This document shows positions 10,916-22,379 of a stretch of 64,000 bases of DNA, piece by piece (within the stretch, counting starts at the first letter, position 1; each line of letters begins with the position of its first letter). A model generated the notes under the pieces. It saw only the letters and a program-made list of their open reading frames with translations, was not told the DNA's origin and did not search any database. Source of the DNA: Benincasa hispida (taxonomy: Eukaryota; Streptophyta; Magnoliopsida; Cucurbitales; Cucurbitaceae); contig NC_052350.1 of the NCBI RefSeq assembly GCF_009727055.1, positions 3,214,191 to 3,278,190 on the forward strand, given 5' to 3'. A program made the position numbers and the translations under genes.

Positions 10916-11690
10916 GTTTTCATCATTGAGGATCTCAAGTTTATCCTTATGGAGGAATGTCCTTCTATTCCACCTCAGGACGCTACTTGAAATGTTCGGG
11001 CGGCGTAAGAGCGTTGGACACAGGAAAACGAGAAGGCTCGAGCCTATATTCTGGCCAATCTTAGAGACATGTTGGCCAAGAAACACGAGTCCATGGTCTC
11101 AGCAGTGAGATCATGGAGTCCCTGCGGGGAATGTTCGGACAGCCGTCTGGACAGCTCAAGCATGAGGTTCTGAAATGCATCTTCAACTCCAAAATGGAGG
11201 AAGGCACATCTGTTAATGAACACGTGCTGAAAATGATGGTCCACTTTAATATGACAGAGATGAATGGGTCTAAAATCGATGAGGGTATTCAGGTTAGCAT
11301 TATCCTACATTCATTGCCGGAGAGTTTCCTCCACTTTGTCAGTAATACGATTCTTAACAAAGTGGAATACTCCTTTACCACTCTCCTCAACGAGTTGCGA
11401 CTTACCAATCTTTGTTGAAAAGTAAGGAGAAAAAGGGAGGTGAGGCAAATGTTGTCTTGTCCTAAAAAAAGTTCGATCGAGGTTCAATCTCAGGAACAAA
11501 GTCTACACCTTCAACTTCTAACTCTAAAAAAGGGAAGAAGAAGAAGGGTGGTAAAGGGAAAGGGAATGCGCCTGCTAACCCACCACCTGTCGCCCAGAAG
11601 AAACGTCTACCATCAGTTGGAAAAGAAAAATGTTTCCACTTTAACCAGGACGGACACTGAAAGAATAATTGTCCTCGTTATCTAGAGGAA
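10916..11690 (+). pseudogene. Copia gag relic (second copy)
   Basis: Gag without its start, in three frames. It begins IIEDLKFILMEECPSIP, then shows GEIMESL-type sequence at 11113 (MESLRGMFGQPSGQLKHEVLKCIFNS at the start of a 101-codon frame), then HFNMTEMNGSKIDEG and SIILHSLPESFLHFVSN. After another shift a basic region leads to a ruined CCHC knuckle at about 11628-11670 (CFHFNQDGH, stop, KNNCP): the second Cys is Phe and the Trp codon is TGA. Not translatable as one protein. Confidence 0.85.
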
Positions 11691-12590
11691 AAGAAGGTTG
11701 CCAAGGCTAAGGCCAAGGCAGAAAAAAGGGATTAGATCCTGGAGACAATTGAAGGCTGGTGAGATGACAATGAAAGTAGGTACCGGGCACGTCATTTCAG
11801 CTGTGGCAGTAGGAGACATCCAGTTTACTTTACAGAATAGGTTTCTTATATTAAAAGACGTCTTTGTAGTTCCTGAACTATAAAGGAACCTTATTTCTGG
11901 AAAGTGTATGTTACAATACAATTACACTATTTATTTTAAATTGAATAAAGCGTTTATTCGTAAGGATGATGTTGAAATTTGTACATCTAAACTGGAAAAT
12001 AACTTGTATGTGCTAAGACCTTTAGCCATAAGTTCCCTCCATAACATAGAGATGTTTAAATCTGCCGTAACTTAATCTAAATGCCAACGAATTTCTCAAG
12101 AACCTTGTTGGACATCATTCGTTCGATGATGAGTTACGCTTTTTTTCCTGACTCGTTTTTGGGTTTTGCAGTGGAGACTGCGGTATACATTCTCAACTGT
12201 GTTCCTTCTAAGAGTGTTGCAAGAACACATCTGGAGTTATGGAATGGGTGTAAAACCAGTTTACGTCACTTTCGCATATGAGGTTGCCTAGTACATGTGC
12301 TTAAGGCAAATCCCAAGATGTTAGAATCACGATCAAGGTTGTGCCTCTTTATAGGCTACCCCAAAGGTACACGAGGAGGTTACTTTAATGATCCGTTCGA
12401 AAACAAGGTGTTTGTTTCCACGAACGCTACTTTCCTGGAGGAGCTTTCCAAAGAAACTACGTAGTAAAGTCGTGTTAAGTGAGCTTTCCAAAGAAACTAC
12501 TGAAGCTTCAACAAGTGTTGTTGAAGGACCTGCTTCATCAACCATAATTGTTGATGATAGTTCATCTGGTAGGTTGATTTCACCTTAAGA
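11691..12590 (+). pseudogene. Copia protease/integrase relic with core deleted
   Basis: After the knuckle the protease motif (DSGATNHV in the minus-strand sibling) is missing; the frame jumps from AKAKAE to SWRQLKAGEMTMKVGTGHVISAVAVGD. The pre-integrase part follows (LQNRFLILKDVFVVPEL, stop, NNLYVLRPLAISSLHN). Near 12095 sequence corresponding to about 500 bp of the sibling is absent, covering the zinc finger and the first two acidic residues of the integrase. The relic resumes with RTLLDIIRSMMSYAF, FAVETAVYILNCVPSKSVA and GYPKGTRGGYFNDP. No DDE triad remains. Confidence 0.85.
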
Positions 12591-12591
12591 G

Positions 12592-13190
12592 TTGAGGGAA
12601 CCTCGATGCAGTAGGAGGGTTACGAACCCACCTAATTGCTATCTGGGTTTCAGGAAAATCCTTGTTATGGTGACAGATGGCGACGTTGAGGATCCGTTGT
12701 CCTATAAAAAGGCAATGGAGGATGTTGACCGGGATGAATTGGTCAAAGCCATGAATCTCAAGATGGAGTCAATGTACTTCAACTTGGTATGGGATCTTGT
12801 AGATCAGCCTGATGAGGTAAGACCTATAGGTTGTAAATGGATCTACAAGTGCAAACGGAGAGCTGATGGGAAGGTGCAAACCTTCAAGGATCGACTTATG
12901 AAAAAGGGTTATACCCAGGTGGAGGGAGTTGACTACGAGAAGACTATCTCACCTGTTGCCATGTTAAAGTCCATCAACATGATAGTGCATCGAGGTGACG
13001 TGATCGTCACAAAGATCACCTCGGAGAAAAATTTTGCTGATTCGTTTATGAAGGCTCTCATGGCTACAGTGTTTGAGAGTCACCATCAGAGCATGGGTCT
13101 ACGGGATCACCCGCGGCTGGACTAGGGCAAGTAGGAGATTTTGTTGCACTGGGTTTTTATTGCCTAGTTTATTGTTTTGGGCCTGTTTAC
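12592..13190 (+). pseudogene. Copia reverse transcriptase/RNase H relic
   Basis: Frame 12592-13125 contains the start of RT (EDPLSYKKAMEDVDRDELVKAMN, WDLVDQPDEVRPIGCKWIYK, GYTQVEGVDYEKTISPVAMLKSI). It then switches without stop to the very end of RNase H (IVHRGDVIVTKITSEKNFADSFMKAL, GLRDHPRLD). The join near 12980 removes the whole RT palm, including the YVDD catalytic motif, and most of RNase H. It is open for 177 codons but cannot encode active RT. The polypurine tract follows. Confidence 0.88.
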
Positions 13191-13216
13191 TTGTACTCCC
13201 CACTTCGCTTTAGGTG

Positions 13217-13227
13217 AAGTGGAAGAT
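13217..13227 (+). other. Polypurine tract
   Basis: AAGTGGAAGAT immediately before the 3' LTR start TGTTGGGATTTG at 13228; this is where plus-strand DNA synthesis would be primed. The sibling on the minus strand has AAGTGGGAGATT in the same place (37976-37990). Confidence 0.75.
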
Positions 13228-13761
13228 TGTTGGGATTTGTGCCCTGAAGTCTCGTGTCCAGTAGTTTGTAAACGACTTTGTACAAACACTTGTGATGTAT
13301 AAAATAATTGATATTTACTTCACCACTTGACTTTGCACGTTTAGGTTTTACCACAAACCAATAAACAAAATATCCCTGGTTATCTGTATGTGACTCAAGC
13401 ATGTATGTGGTGACATATATGTGGATCATGTCTTGAGTGATAACCAAAATGGTCTGTAGTATATAGATATAGGAGGGAAACCTTATCCTGGTAACACTAT
13501 GGATGTGGCCCGCTTGGTGGAATAGTCACAAGTGTTGTGACTTTTCACAGATGGTCTGATCCTGATCATTCATGTAGGGGACATGCGAGCGAGGGCGTCT
13601 TGTACAAAGAGCTTGTATAAGACCTGACCACGAAGTGTTAACGTCTCCTTATATAACACCGTTCCTAACTAAGACTTCACTTCACTAGGATGACCATAGG
13701 TAACATGATCTCAATCCTGAATAAGTTGGGAACTTCTGCCATTGAGGGCGGTCCTTTGATT

Positions 13762-15689
13762 TGTTGGGATTGGTGTCCTAATTCTCTCGGAGTCTTGTTG
13801 TTTTGTAAAGATACACATTGTTCAATGAATAAAATAAGTGTTATTTAATTCTGGCATTTACTCATATCCAATAAACAAAGCTCCTTGGTTATCTTATGTG
13901 AACTTAAGCATGTATATGTGATATACAAGTGGATCATGCCTTAAGTGATAATCTAAATCGGTTGATAGTATAAGGATTAAGGTGGTATTCCTGATCCTGG
14001 TGACACTACGGATACGACCCACTTTGTAGAGGTTTTCAAGTGTTGCAAACTACTACAGATGGTAGACCCTGACCATTCATGTGGAGACGTGGAGGGGGGG
14101 TGTCCTATACAAAGAGTTTGTATAAGACTTGGACCACGAGATGACTAGACTCTGTAGATAACGCCGTTGATACTAGAGAATTCCATCTCACCTAAATGAC
14201 CATAGGTGACACGACCTCAATCCTGAGTCTTTTGTGAACTTCTACCTTTAAGGGCAGTCCTTTGATTAGTATGGATGAGAGTGGCCAGATTGCTAACTCA
14301 ACATGCCTACGTTTTTGGGGACTTGTCTGATCTGGGTGCTGGGAACTCAATCCATAAGATGGAATTCACTCCTTTCCCGAAGCAGGAATAAGTAGAGAGA
14401 TTGCTCCCTTAAAGGATGATTTTGGGGCTTGAACAAAGTAGCCACAGCTTCTCTTTGGAAGAGAAGACTCAATCATAGTAGGACTATGATTTATGTTCAT
14501 TAGAGGGATCAATCGTACTTAAGGAGACAGATGTAGCTACAGGGGCATAACGGTTATTGGCCCAACTGTACTTACGAGCGATCTGTGAAGGGTTGTCGCA
14601 CTACTGGTTGGTTAAGATGGACACATAATATATCTATAGTGAGGAGAGTTCAGCTGTCGGTCTTTAGTGGAGTGTCTGGCAGGTAATGGATGGTGGATCC
14701 CGTGACTAAAGAGTTTAGTCAGTTATTCACGTACCGTTGGAGCTTCGGATCTGCAAGTCTATGAGGTCCCCTTGGTAGCTTGGATTCATGTTGAGGATCA
14801 GTTCTTGGTGTTGATTTGAAATGTTAAAATTGACAAGAGGTATTTTGATTATATATGATATATAAGATACATCTAGTGGAGGATTGATGTAAATGAGATT
14901 TACATGAAGTACCATGGAATAGAAAAAGAACTATGGTTTATATGTTTCATGAGATGAAATATTAAAACTATAGGTTATAAATATAGTATGATAAGTTGAT
15001 TATCATTTATGTTTATAATAATATTAATTATTGGATCATGGTAACCGTGGGTTTAAAAAGAGAGTGATTTCCTATTTTGAAAAGAAGTTTTTACAAAAGT
15101 TTGAAAAGGATTTTGAGTTTTCTTTTTGGCGAAAAAGAAACTCACGAAGTCATCAAGCAAATACAGATTTACTAAATGACGATTGGGCGAGCTAAACGAT
15201 CGTGCAGGTACGAGCTAAATGATTGTGCAGTGTTTACTAAACGATCACATAACTTTGCTAGACGATCGGTGGCCCAAGGTACATGATCGTGTAAAGTCTG
15301 TATGCGACAGACCGAGTTAAACAATAGAGCTAAGCGATCGCATAGCTTTTTCTAGACGATCGCATAGCTTTATCTAAACAATTGGGCATCGAACTTCTCC
15401 TACTTGCCCAGTCGTGTATGCGATCGGTGTTTCCTCCGTTCGTCTGCCTCATACCAAGTCTGAACAGAGCCCACCCTCTAGATTCTCGCAATGGAGCGTG
15501 GAGACGCTTTTGCCTATGTTCGTATAGAGTTTGATCTCTGTTCTTTTGTATTGTTCATGCTGTAATTTCGTGAAATATTTGTATAACCGTTTGTTTGAAG
15601 TCGACTGTAAATGTATTGGTGATTCGTGATTGTAATTTAGAATAGTTTTGTTCTGCTGCTCATGGAAATATCGTTTCCAATTGCCTTCA
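13762..15689 (+). mobile_element. Solo LTR, copia-type, nested
   Basis: Starts TGTTGGGATTGGTGTCC and ends TTGCCTTCA. It is flanked by TGATT at 13757-13761 and again at 15690-15694. The uninterrupted sequence TTTGATTTGCATGGG in the middle LTR (about 7366) gives the empty site. No internal region follows, so it is a solo LTR of 1928 bp. It is related to but distinct from the host LTR and carries its own CGATCG array at about 15175-15440. Confidence 0.92.
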
Positions 15690-16514
15690 TGATTTGCATG
15701 GGTGCGAGTGGCCAGAACGCCGACTCAAACCTACCATTTTGGGAATTCATATGATTTGGGAGCTGAGAACTCAGCTACACAAGATGGAATTCACTCCTTT
15801 CCCGAGGCAAGGGTAAGTAGAAAGATTGCTCCCTTAAGGGTTGATTCCGGGGCTTGAACAATTTGACGCCACACATCTTCTCTTGGCCCGAGAGGTGTTC
15901 ACACATAATTGGACTATGTTGTATTGTTCATTAAAGGAATCAATGGTACTTAAGAAGAGAGTTGTAAGTACATAGGCAAAACGGTAATTTGGTCCAGTTA
16001 TACTTACGAGCATTTGTGAAGGGTCATCGTACTCATGATTGGTTATATCCGATGGACATAGAAATATATATATGGTAAGAAGAGTTCAAATGTTTGTCTT
16101 TATTATAATGCCTGACAGTTAACAGATGGTGGATCTCGTGGCTAAAAAGTTTAGTCAGCTATTCACGGACTGTTGGAGCTTCGAGCCACAGGTCCATTAG
16201 ATCCCCTAGGAAGCTTGGATAGAGTCGAGAACCAGTGTTTGGGTTAATTTGAAATGTTCAAATTGACAAGAGAAAGTTTGATTGTATATGATATAATTTG
16301 ACTAGTTAGTTATATATGATATAATTGGCAAAATGTATGAGATGCATTATTTTGGAGTAAATTAGATATAAATATGATTTATATCAAGTAGAGGAGAAAT
16401 TACTATAGTAGATATATGATATCAAACTATAAGGTAAAAATATAATATGATTATATTTATTAATATTTTAATTGGTTAATTATATGATAATTAACCAAAA
16501 TCACGTTCGGACAT

Positions 16515-19500
16515 TGATGACGAGAAATTAGAAGTCAATTACTCGACAACTAAAATTTCGTGGACGCAATATGCGATGCATGTTCTTAAGGTATGCGTTG
16601 ATTGTCATGCGTCGATGGTCAATCATTGGAATGACTATGCGTTAATGAATGTATGCAATGATCATGCATCCTGTCACAAGTTTTCTTGGCCTCACGCCAA
16701 GTATAACACGAACACAAGTTTCTCGGGTGATCCGAGATCGAACATAGGGACTTATAGTAAGATGTATGCGGTAATATGCATGCGGCGGTTGAATAAAAGA
16801 ATGGATGGGAGGTTGCTAAGCTAACACTACTCCTACTCCTAGCTAACAGACAACGCAATGAGAATATGAAAGAGAGGTAGATACACTACTACTCATGACA
16901 TGAAACAAATGAATGGGAAAATAGATAAAATGTGGAGATGATTTCATTGCAACCCTTAAGAGTGACCGCCAGGGTAACCTTAGTCAATGCAAGCCATGCG
17001 ATCATGCTACACACACTAAAAGCCTAAATCTAGGACGTATGTGGTGAGTATGCATAAGTGTCGAGATGACCACATACAACCACCATATCCTATTTCCTAG
17101 ACGCATGCAATATTCTATCCGTAGGGTACATACGTTGTGTGAAAGACAATGGAGCTTATCTCTAAGTTCCCCATTCTTGCCTATGCATTCCAATCCGCTC
17201 TCTCAAGTTTTAGATTTGGGTTTTAGACTATTCTCTCAAGTATGCCTAAATGATGAATGATGTGCTCATAGACAAGGTAATCGTATGAACTTTGCTGATA
17301 TAAGATTATTCCTATCTCTAGTGAACAATGACTTACATTGCTTAATGCGATCAACCACTTACCCTCTCGGGTAGTTAGTTATTACTGACTTTACTCATAA
17401 ACAAGCATTGCATCCGCCTATAGGCAGACGTTGCTACAGCTTCGCACTAAGCAAATAAGGTTTTCTCACACACTCATGCAATATACACCTCTCAGTGGTT
17501 TGCAACATGCTTTATATCCCTAATCCACATGACTAAGTATGCGATACTCTAGTAATCTCACTAAGTGATGCAATGAAAGTTAAAGATGCTAAGGAAAGAA
17601 GATGGAGATGGAGTTAAAGGAAATACAGAAATGCATTGAACACATCATGTATTAATTCCTTATCACAAAATGTATACAATAAAATGTAAGAAAATGAGAG
17701 AAAAATGAAATGACCGGCTGGAAATGCGTCAAGGCTGCCGGTGATGCCATTAATGGGCGGAGGAGCTGACTCTCTCGAGATCTAGCTCCGGTTAAAGGCT
17801 CCAGTCGTTGATGACATGCAGAAATACATGTCATCTTAGGGCTTTTACTTAGATTTATGAAGGTTGTTAGGCAGTATATGCCGCAATCATGATAGAATTC
17901 ACGAAAAAGTGAGCTTTCGTCGATCAGCATGTCAAATCTCTACTAACCCATTATTTTGCGTTAATTATGCATTCAATGTTCTATTTTTGTAGTTAATGCT
18001 AGAAATGGACGCAAATGCGGAAACCAGACCACCGCATAAACGACCACATGCAGAGAAACTCTCCATCACAAAGGCAAATGCATCAATCAACGCATGGATG
18101 TTGCGGTAATCAGTCGTATGCATCTATCGCATGGGAGTTACGTGTGTCAAGCGATTGCAATCATCATGTAGAGTTGCGGTATTAAGCGAATGCGCTCATT
18201 GAATGATTGCGGCTACGCGAAAATGCATACTAATGGGATCAATGCAAGGTAAGTGGAATGAACACATCAACGCATCTACCTCGAGAAAATCCAAGGCTGA
18301 TGCTGACATTTCACCTACCACGCCGTTAGTGGCAGAGGTTCAGAAAGGACTAACGCGTCGAACATCAGACTCAGAGCAGTCCAATTAATGTTGTCGGTGA
18401 CCCAAGCTCTATAAATATAAGCCGATGAGCTGAAATTCAAGTTATCCGGGGATGATCCTTGTGATTCGGGGACTTTCCTCATGATCCGGACAAACACGTG
18501 AGAAGAAGTTAGAGAGTTCTTCACCTCCTTCATCCATTCCGAGTCACGATCGGAGCCTTCGACTGGAACGAGATCTCGAGAGAGTGAGTTCCTCCGCCCA
18601 TCCATGACACCACCAGTAGCCTTGACGCACATCTGCTGGGAGCAAGTCTTTGCTTCCAGCCAGTCATTTCCTTTTCCTTTCTTTCTTATATTGTATTGTA
18701 TGACATTTTGGAATTAAGGAATTAATACAATTTTTTTTCAATGCATTTCTCTATTCCTTCGACTCCATTTCCATTTTCTTTGCTTAACATCTTTACTTTC
18801 ATTGCAACACTTAGTGGGAGTGCTTGGGTATTGCATACTTAGTCATGTGGATTAGGAATATGAAGCATGTAGCAACCCACCGAGAGGTGTGCGTTGCGCG
18901 AATGTGTGAGTAATCTTAATTGCTTAGTGTGAAGCTGCTGCAACACCTGTCTATAGGCTAACGCATTGCTTGTCTATGAGTAAAGTCAGCAAGAATTAAC
19001 TATCTGGGAGGGTAAGTTGTTGGACGCATTAAGCAATGTATGCATTGTTCACTAGGGATAGTAACAATCTTGCGTCAACCAAGTTCACGCGATTGTCTTG
19101 TATTATGTGTGCTTCATTCATCCATTAGGGATATTCGGGAGGGTAGTCTAAGGACAGGATCTAGGCTTGGGAATGTTAGGTCAGAATCTAGGCTCAAGAG
19201 AGTCAGATTAGAACACATAATACAAGAGATAGAAGCTTAGGAATAAGCACTGTTTGCTATTAACCCATCGCATGCATCCTAGAGATAGGATACGATTGTG
19301 TGCGGTCACCGCAGCGTTGTGTGCATTTTTGCATCATCGCATAGGAAAAGAGTAGAGACTTAGAAATAAGCTCTATGGACACTTTTGCATTCAATACATG
19401 CGTCCTAGACTTAGGAGCACCACATTTGCATTGGAAAATGATTTTCCGTGCATGAGTGTAGCATGATCGTATTAGCTTGCGTTGACTAGGGTTGCCCTTG

Positions 19501-20700
19501 CGGTTACTCTTAAGGGTTGCAATGAAAACATCTCCACATTTTATCTATTTTCCCACACATTTTTTTCATGTCAAGGTTTGTCATATCTTTAACTTTCATG
19601 CATATTCTCATTGCGTTGTCTGTTAAATAGGAGTAGGAGTAGGTTTAACGTAACAATATCCCTTCCGTTCTTTTATTCAAACCGCCGCATGCACATCAAC
19701 GCATACATATAGCTACAAGTCCCTGTGTTCGACCTCGGATTATCCGAGAAACTTGCATTCACGTTATACTTGGCGTGAGCACAAGAAAACTTGTGACAGG
19801 ATGCATGGTCATCGCATACATTCATTAACGCATTATTAGTCTAACACATGACCATAGACGCATGTCTATCAACGCATATCTTAGGAACATGCATCAGATA
19901 CCGTGTCCACGGGATTTTAGTTGTCGAGTAAAATTGACTTCTAATTTCCAGCCATCAGTCATCACTCGGAATGGAGGAAGGAGGTGAAGAACTTTCAAGC
20001 TTCTTCTCACGCATTTGTCTGGATCATAGGGATAAACCTTGGGTTGGAAGGACAATCCTTGGACAAGTTGAAATTATGCTCATCGGTTTCTTTATATAGA
20101 GCTAAGATCACTGATAGCATAATGGACTGCTCTGATTCTGACATTCACGACGCGTTTAGTCCTTTCCGAATCTCTGCTGCTAACGGCATGGTAGGTGAAA
20201 TGTCAACATCGTCTTTTTTATTTTCCTGAGAGATGCGTTGATGCGTTCATTCCACCAACCTTGCGTTGATCCCTTGACCATGCGTTATCGTGTAGCCGCA
20301 ATCATGTAGCGACCACATTTACTTAATACCACAACCCTACACGATGACCACAATCGCTTAACGAGCGCAACTCCCATGTGATGGATGCATGCGACTGATT
20401 ACCACAACACTCATGCGTTGATCGAACGCGTTCACCTTTGTGATGGACAGTTTCTCCGTTTGCGGCTGTCTATGCGGTAGTCCGGTTTTCGTGTTTGCAT
20501 CCACTTCCCATGTTAGCTACAAAAATAGACAATTGAATGCATAATAACGCATAATAATGGGTTAGCTGAGATTCTTAATGTTGAACGCCGCAAGCTTAAT
20601 TTCTTATGAATTCCTATCATAATTGCCACATATTCTGCTTAACAGTCCTTATAATTCTAAATAAAAGGCCTAAGATGACATGCATTTTTGCATGTCATCA
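16515..20700 (-). mobile_element. Solo LTR of an unrelated family, interrupted
   Basis: Read on the minus strand it starts TGATGACATGCAAAAATGCA at 20700 and ends TTTCTCGTCATCA at 16515. Flanks are GACAT (16510-16514) and GACGT (20701-20705); the empty site GGACATGCGTTAGTGG is present in the left LTR near 3287. A TATA-like CTCTATATAAAG near 20100 on the minus strand fits the orientation. The element is split by a same-family copy at 17809-19957. Net length is about 2032 bp. No coding capacity is visible. Superfamily not determined. Confidence 0.85.
17809..19957 (+). mobile_element. Solo LTR, same family, opposite orientation, nested
   Basis: Starts TGATGACATGCAGAAATACA and ends TTTCCAGCCATCA. 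Flanks are GTCGT (17804-17808) and GTCAT (19958-19962), one mismatch. A TATA-like CTCTATAAATATAAG lies near 18409. It sits inside the minus-strand copy, so most of 16515-17803 is an imperfect inverted repeat of about 18600-19957, and 19963-20700 of the start of this copy. The frames at 18315-18632 and 19984-20229 are the corresponding parts of the two LTRs, not genes. Confidence 0.85.
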
Positions 20701-21470
20701 GACGTGCGTTAGTGGGAACTGCGTCGGTTATTGTAACCGATGAATTAAAATGAAATTTGTTTCATTTTGAATGGTTCGTCCAGAAAAAGTTCGATGAGCG
20801 CATTGGTGAAAAGTAATCAATCGCTTAAATTTGAAAGCCTATACGATAGTCGCTCTATGCCTAAACGATTGTCTACCTAGCGCCTAAAAAATCGCACACT
20901 AAGTCCTAAACGATCGGTTAGCTCACCTAAACAATCGTATAGTGTGTCATGTTCGCTAAACGATCGCCTTTTGTTTTCTACACAATCATTCAGTAAATTC
21001 TACACGATCGTGTAGTTTCTCCTAAACGATAAGCATCTTGCTATACAATAGCGTCATTTTCCCTCCCACTTGCTTATCGCTTACACGATCTATTGTTCCT
21101 CCTTTCTCTACCAAAATCACCAAAGACCACGCTTTGGGTTCTCACTCTGAGAATACCTGGGGCTCTTTTTTGGTGGTGTTGTCCCTGTTGCATTCGTGTT
21201 TGTGCAGTTGTTCGTGCTGCTGTAATCGACGTATCTACTGTCCTTTGGTTGATCAGGTAGAGGTCATTCGCTGCGTTGAGTTCTGAAGTTTGAAGACCGT
21301 CTTCAACTGGTATGTGAACTCTCTACCTTGTAATTTTTGTTCAAAGCATGCCATTAATTGACTGGTTGTTTGCATAACTATGCGTTTGAATGTATATTGT
21401 GTATTTCGGTCACGGTGAAATTGGAGCGAACCGAACGTGCTCATCGAACTCTTCGGTAAGAGATCCTTCA

Positions 21471-21475
21471 AAGTG
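21471..21475. repeat. Target-site duplication AAGTG, right copy
   Basis: Matches 1893-1897 exactly and directly follows the last base of the 3' LTR. Confidence 0.85.
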
Positions 21476-21603
21476 AATCATTGTTCTACAAAAAAAATGT
21501 TATAGGGGATGAGCCTCAACCATAGGGTTCAGAGATATATAAAAAAGAAACCCTATTCTCCATGACAATTTGCTAAAAAAAAGGGAATGGGGGGACCATA
21601 GTA

Positions 21604-22350
21604 GACCCTTTCAAGATCCTCCTAGAGTGATTTAATGGGGGATTTGTAAGTCTTTTCGAGGCCCTCCCCCATGGCGAGTAGGATGTCGAACAGTGCTATA
21701 AGGAAGACCTTTCTGGGATTGTCCCTAGGATGATGGAATGGGGGAGTTGTAAGCCTTTGCGAGCCTCCCTCCTCCCTCCCCCCCCCCCCCCCCCCCCAAT
21801 GACGATCAAGATGCATGAACGACATTACAAGGTAGACCTTTCCGAGATCGTCCTAGGGTGATCGAATAAGGGAGTTGTAAGCTTTTACGATGCCTCTCCC
21901 ATGACGATTAGAATGCACGAACGGCGTTACAAGGTGACCTTTTCGGGATCGTCCCTAAGGTGATCGAATAGGAGAGTTGTAAGCCTTTGTGGGACTCCTT
22001 CCATGACGATCAGAATGCGGAACGACGTTACAAGGTAGACCTTTCCGGGATCGTCCCTAGGGTGATCGAGTGGAAAAGTTGTAAACCTTTGCGGGGCCAA
22101 CGATCAGGATGCATGAATGACATTCATGATCGTCCCTAGGGTGATTGAATGGGGAGTTGTAAGCCTTTGCGAGCCTCCCTCCCCATATGATGATGAAGAT
22201 GCACGATAGGTGCTACAAGGTAGATCTTTCCGGGATCGTCCCTAGGGTGATCGAATGAGGAGGTTGTAAGCCTTTGCGAGCCCCCCCATGATGGTCATGA
22301 AGCATGAATACGAGCACGACAGGGATATAATAGATAGACCATGTTGGGGT
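21604..22350. repeat. Degenerate ~100-bp tandem repeat, about seven units
   Basis: Repeated block of the form GGGATCGTCCCTAGGGTGAT, then GGGAGTTGTAAGCCTTTGCG, a C-rich piece, and GACGATCAGGATGCACGAAC with TTACAAGGTAGACC. Unit starts lie near 21614, 21717, 21846, 21946, 22040, 22132 and 22222. Unit length varies from about 90 to 130. It contains a run of 20 C at 21778-21797, which sequencers read poorly. The open frame on the minus strand (21622-21825) is repeat sequence. Confidence 0.8.
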
Positions 22351-22379
22351 CATCCCTATGTGTACCAAAGAGTCGGTCA

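Larger units (their letters stand above)
1898..21470 (+). mobile_element. Composite Ty1/copia element with three LTRs
   Basis: A copia-family insertion bounded by AAGTG duplications. The order is LTR (1898-4053), PBS, leader and start of gag (6506-6859), then a second complete LTR (6860-8814), leader, gag and deleted pol (to about 13190), polypurine tract, and 3' LTR (13228-21470, itself carrying later insertions). The outer LTRs have the same net length: 2156 minus the 38-bp adapter is 2118, and 8243 minus two insertions with their duplications is 2119. The simplest reading is that a second copy inserted into gag of the first and the two 3' LTRs then recombined, deleting the rest of the first copy. 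All coding regions are defective. Confidence 0.8.
13228..21470 (+). repeat. 3' LTR of the composite element, twice interrupted
   Basis: LTR sequence at 13228-13761, 15690-16514 and 20701-21470, ending GATCCTTCA directly before the right AAGTG. The gaps are later insertions (13762-15689 and 16515-20700). Removing them with one copy of each 5-bp duplication leaves 2119 bp, equal to the left LTR without its adapter. Confidence 0.88.

Noticed and set aside
10733..10990. Open frame on the plus strand joining leader and gag
   Set aside because: Exists only because the adapter fuses two separate segments.
18315..18632. 105-codon minus-strand frame as a gene
   Set aside because: It lies inside a solo LTR, and part of it is repeated in the opposite-facing copy at 19963-20160.
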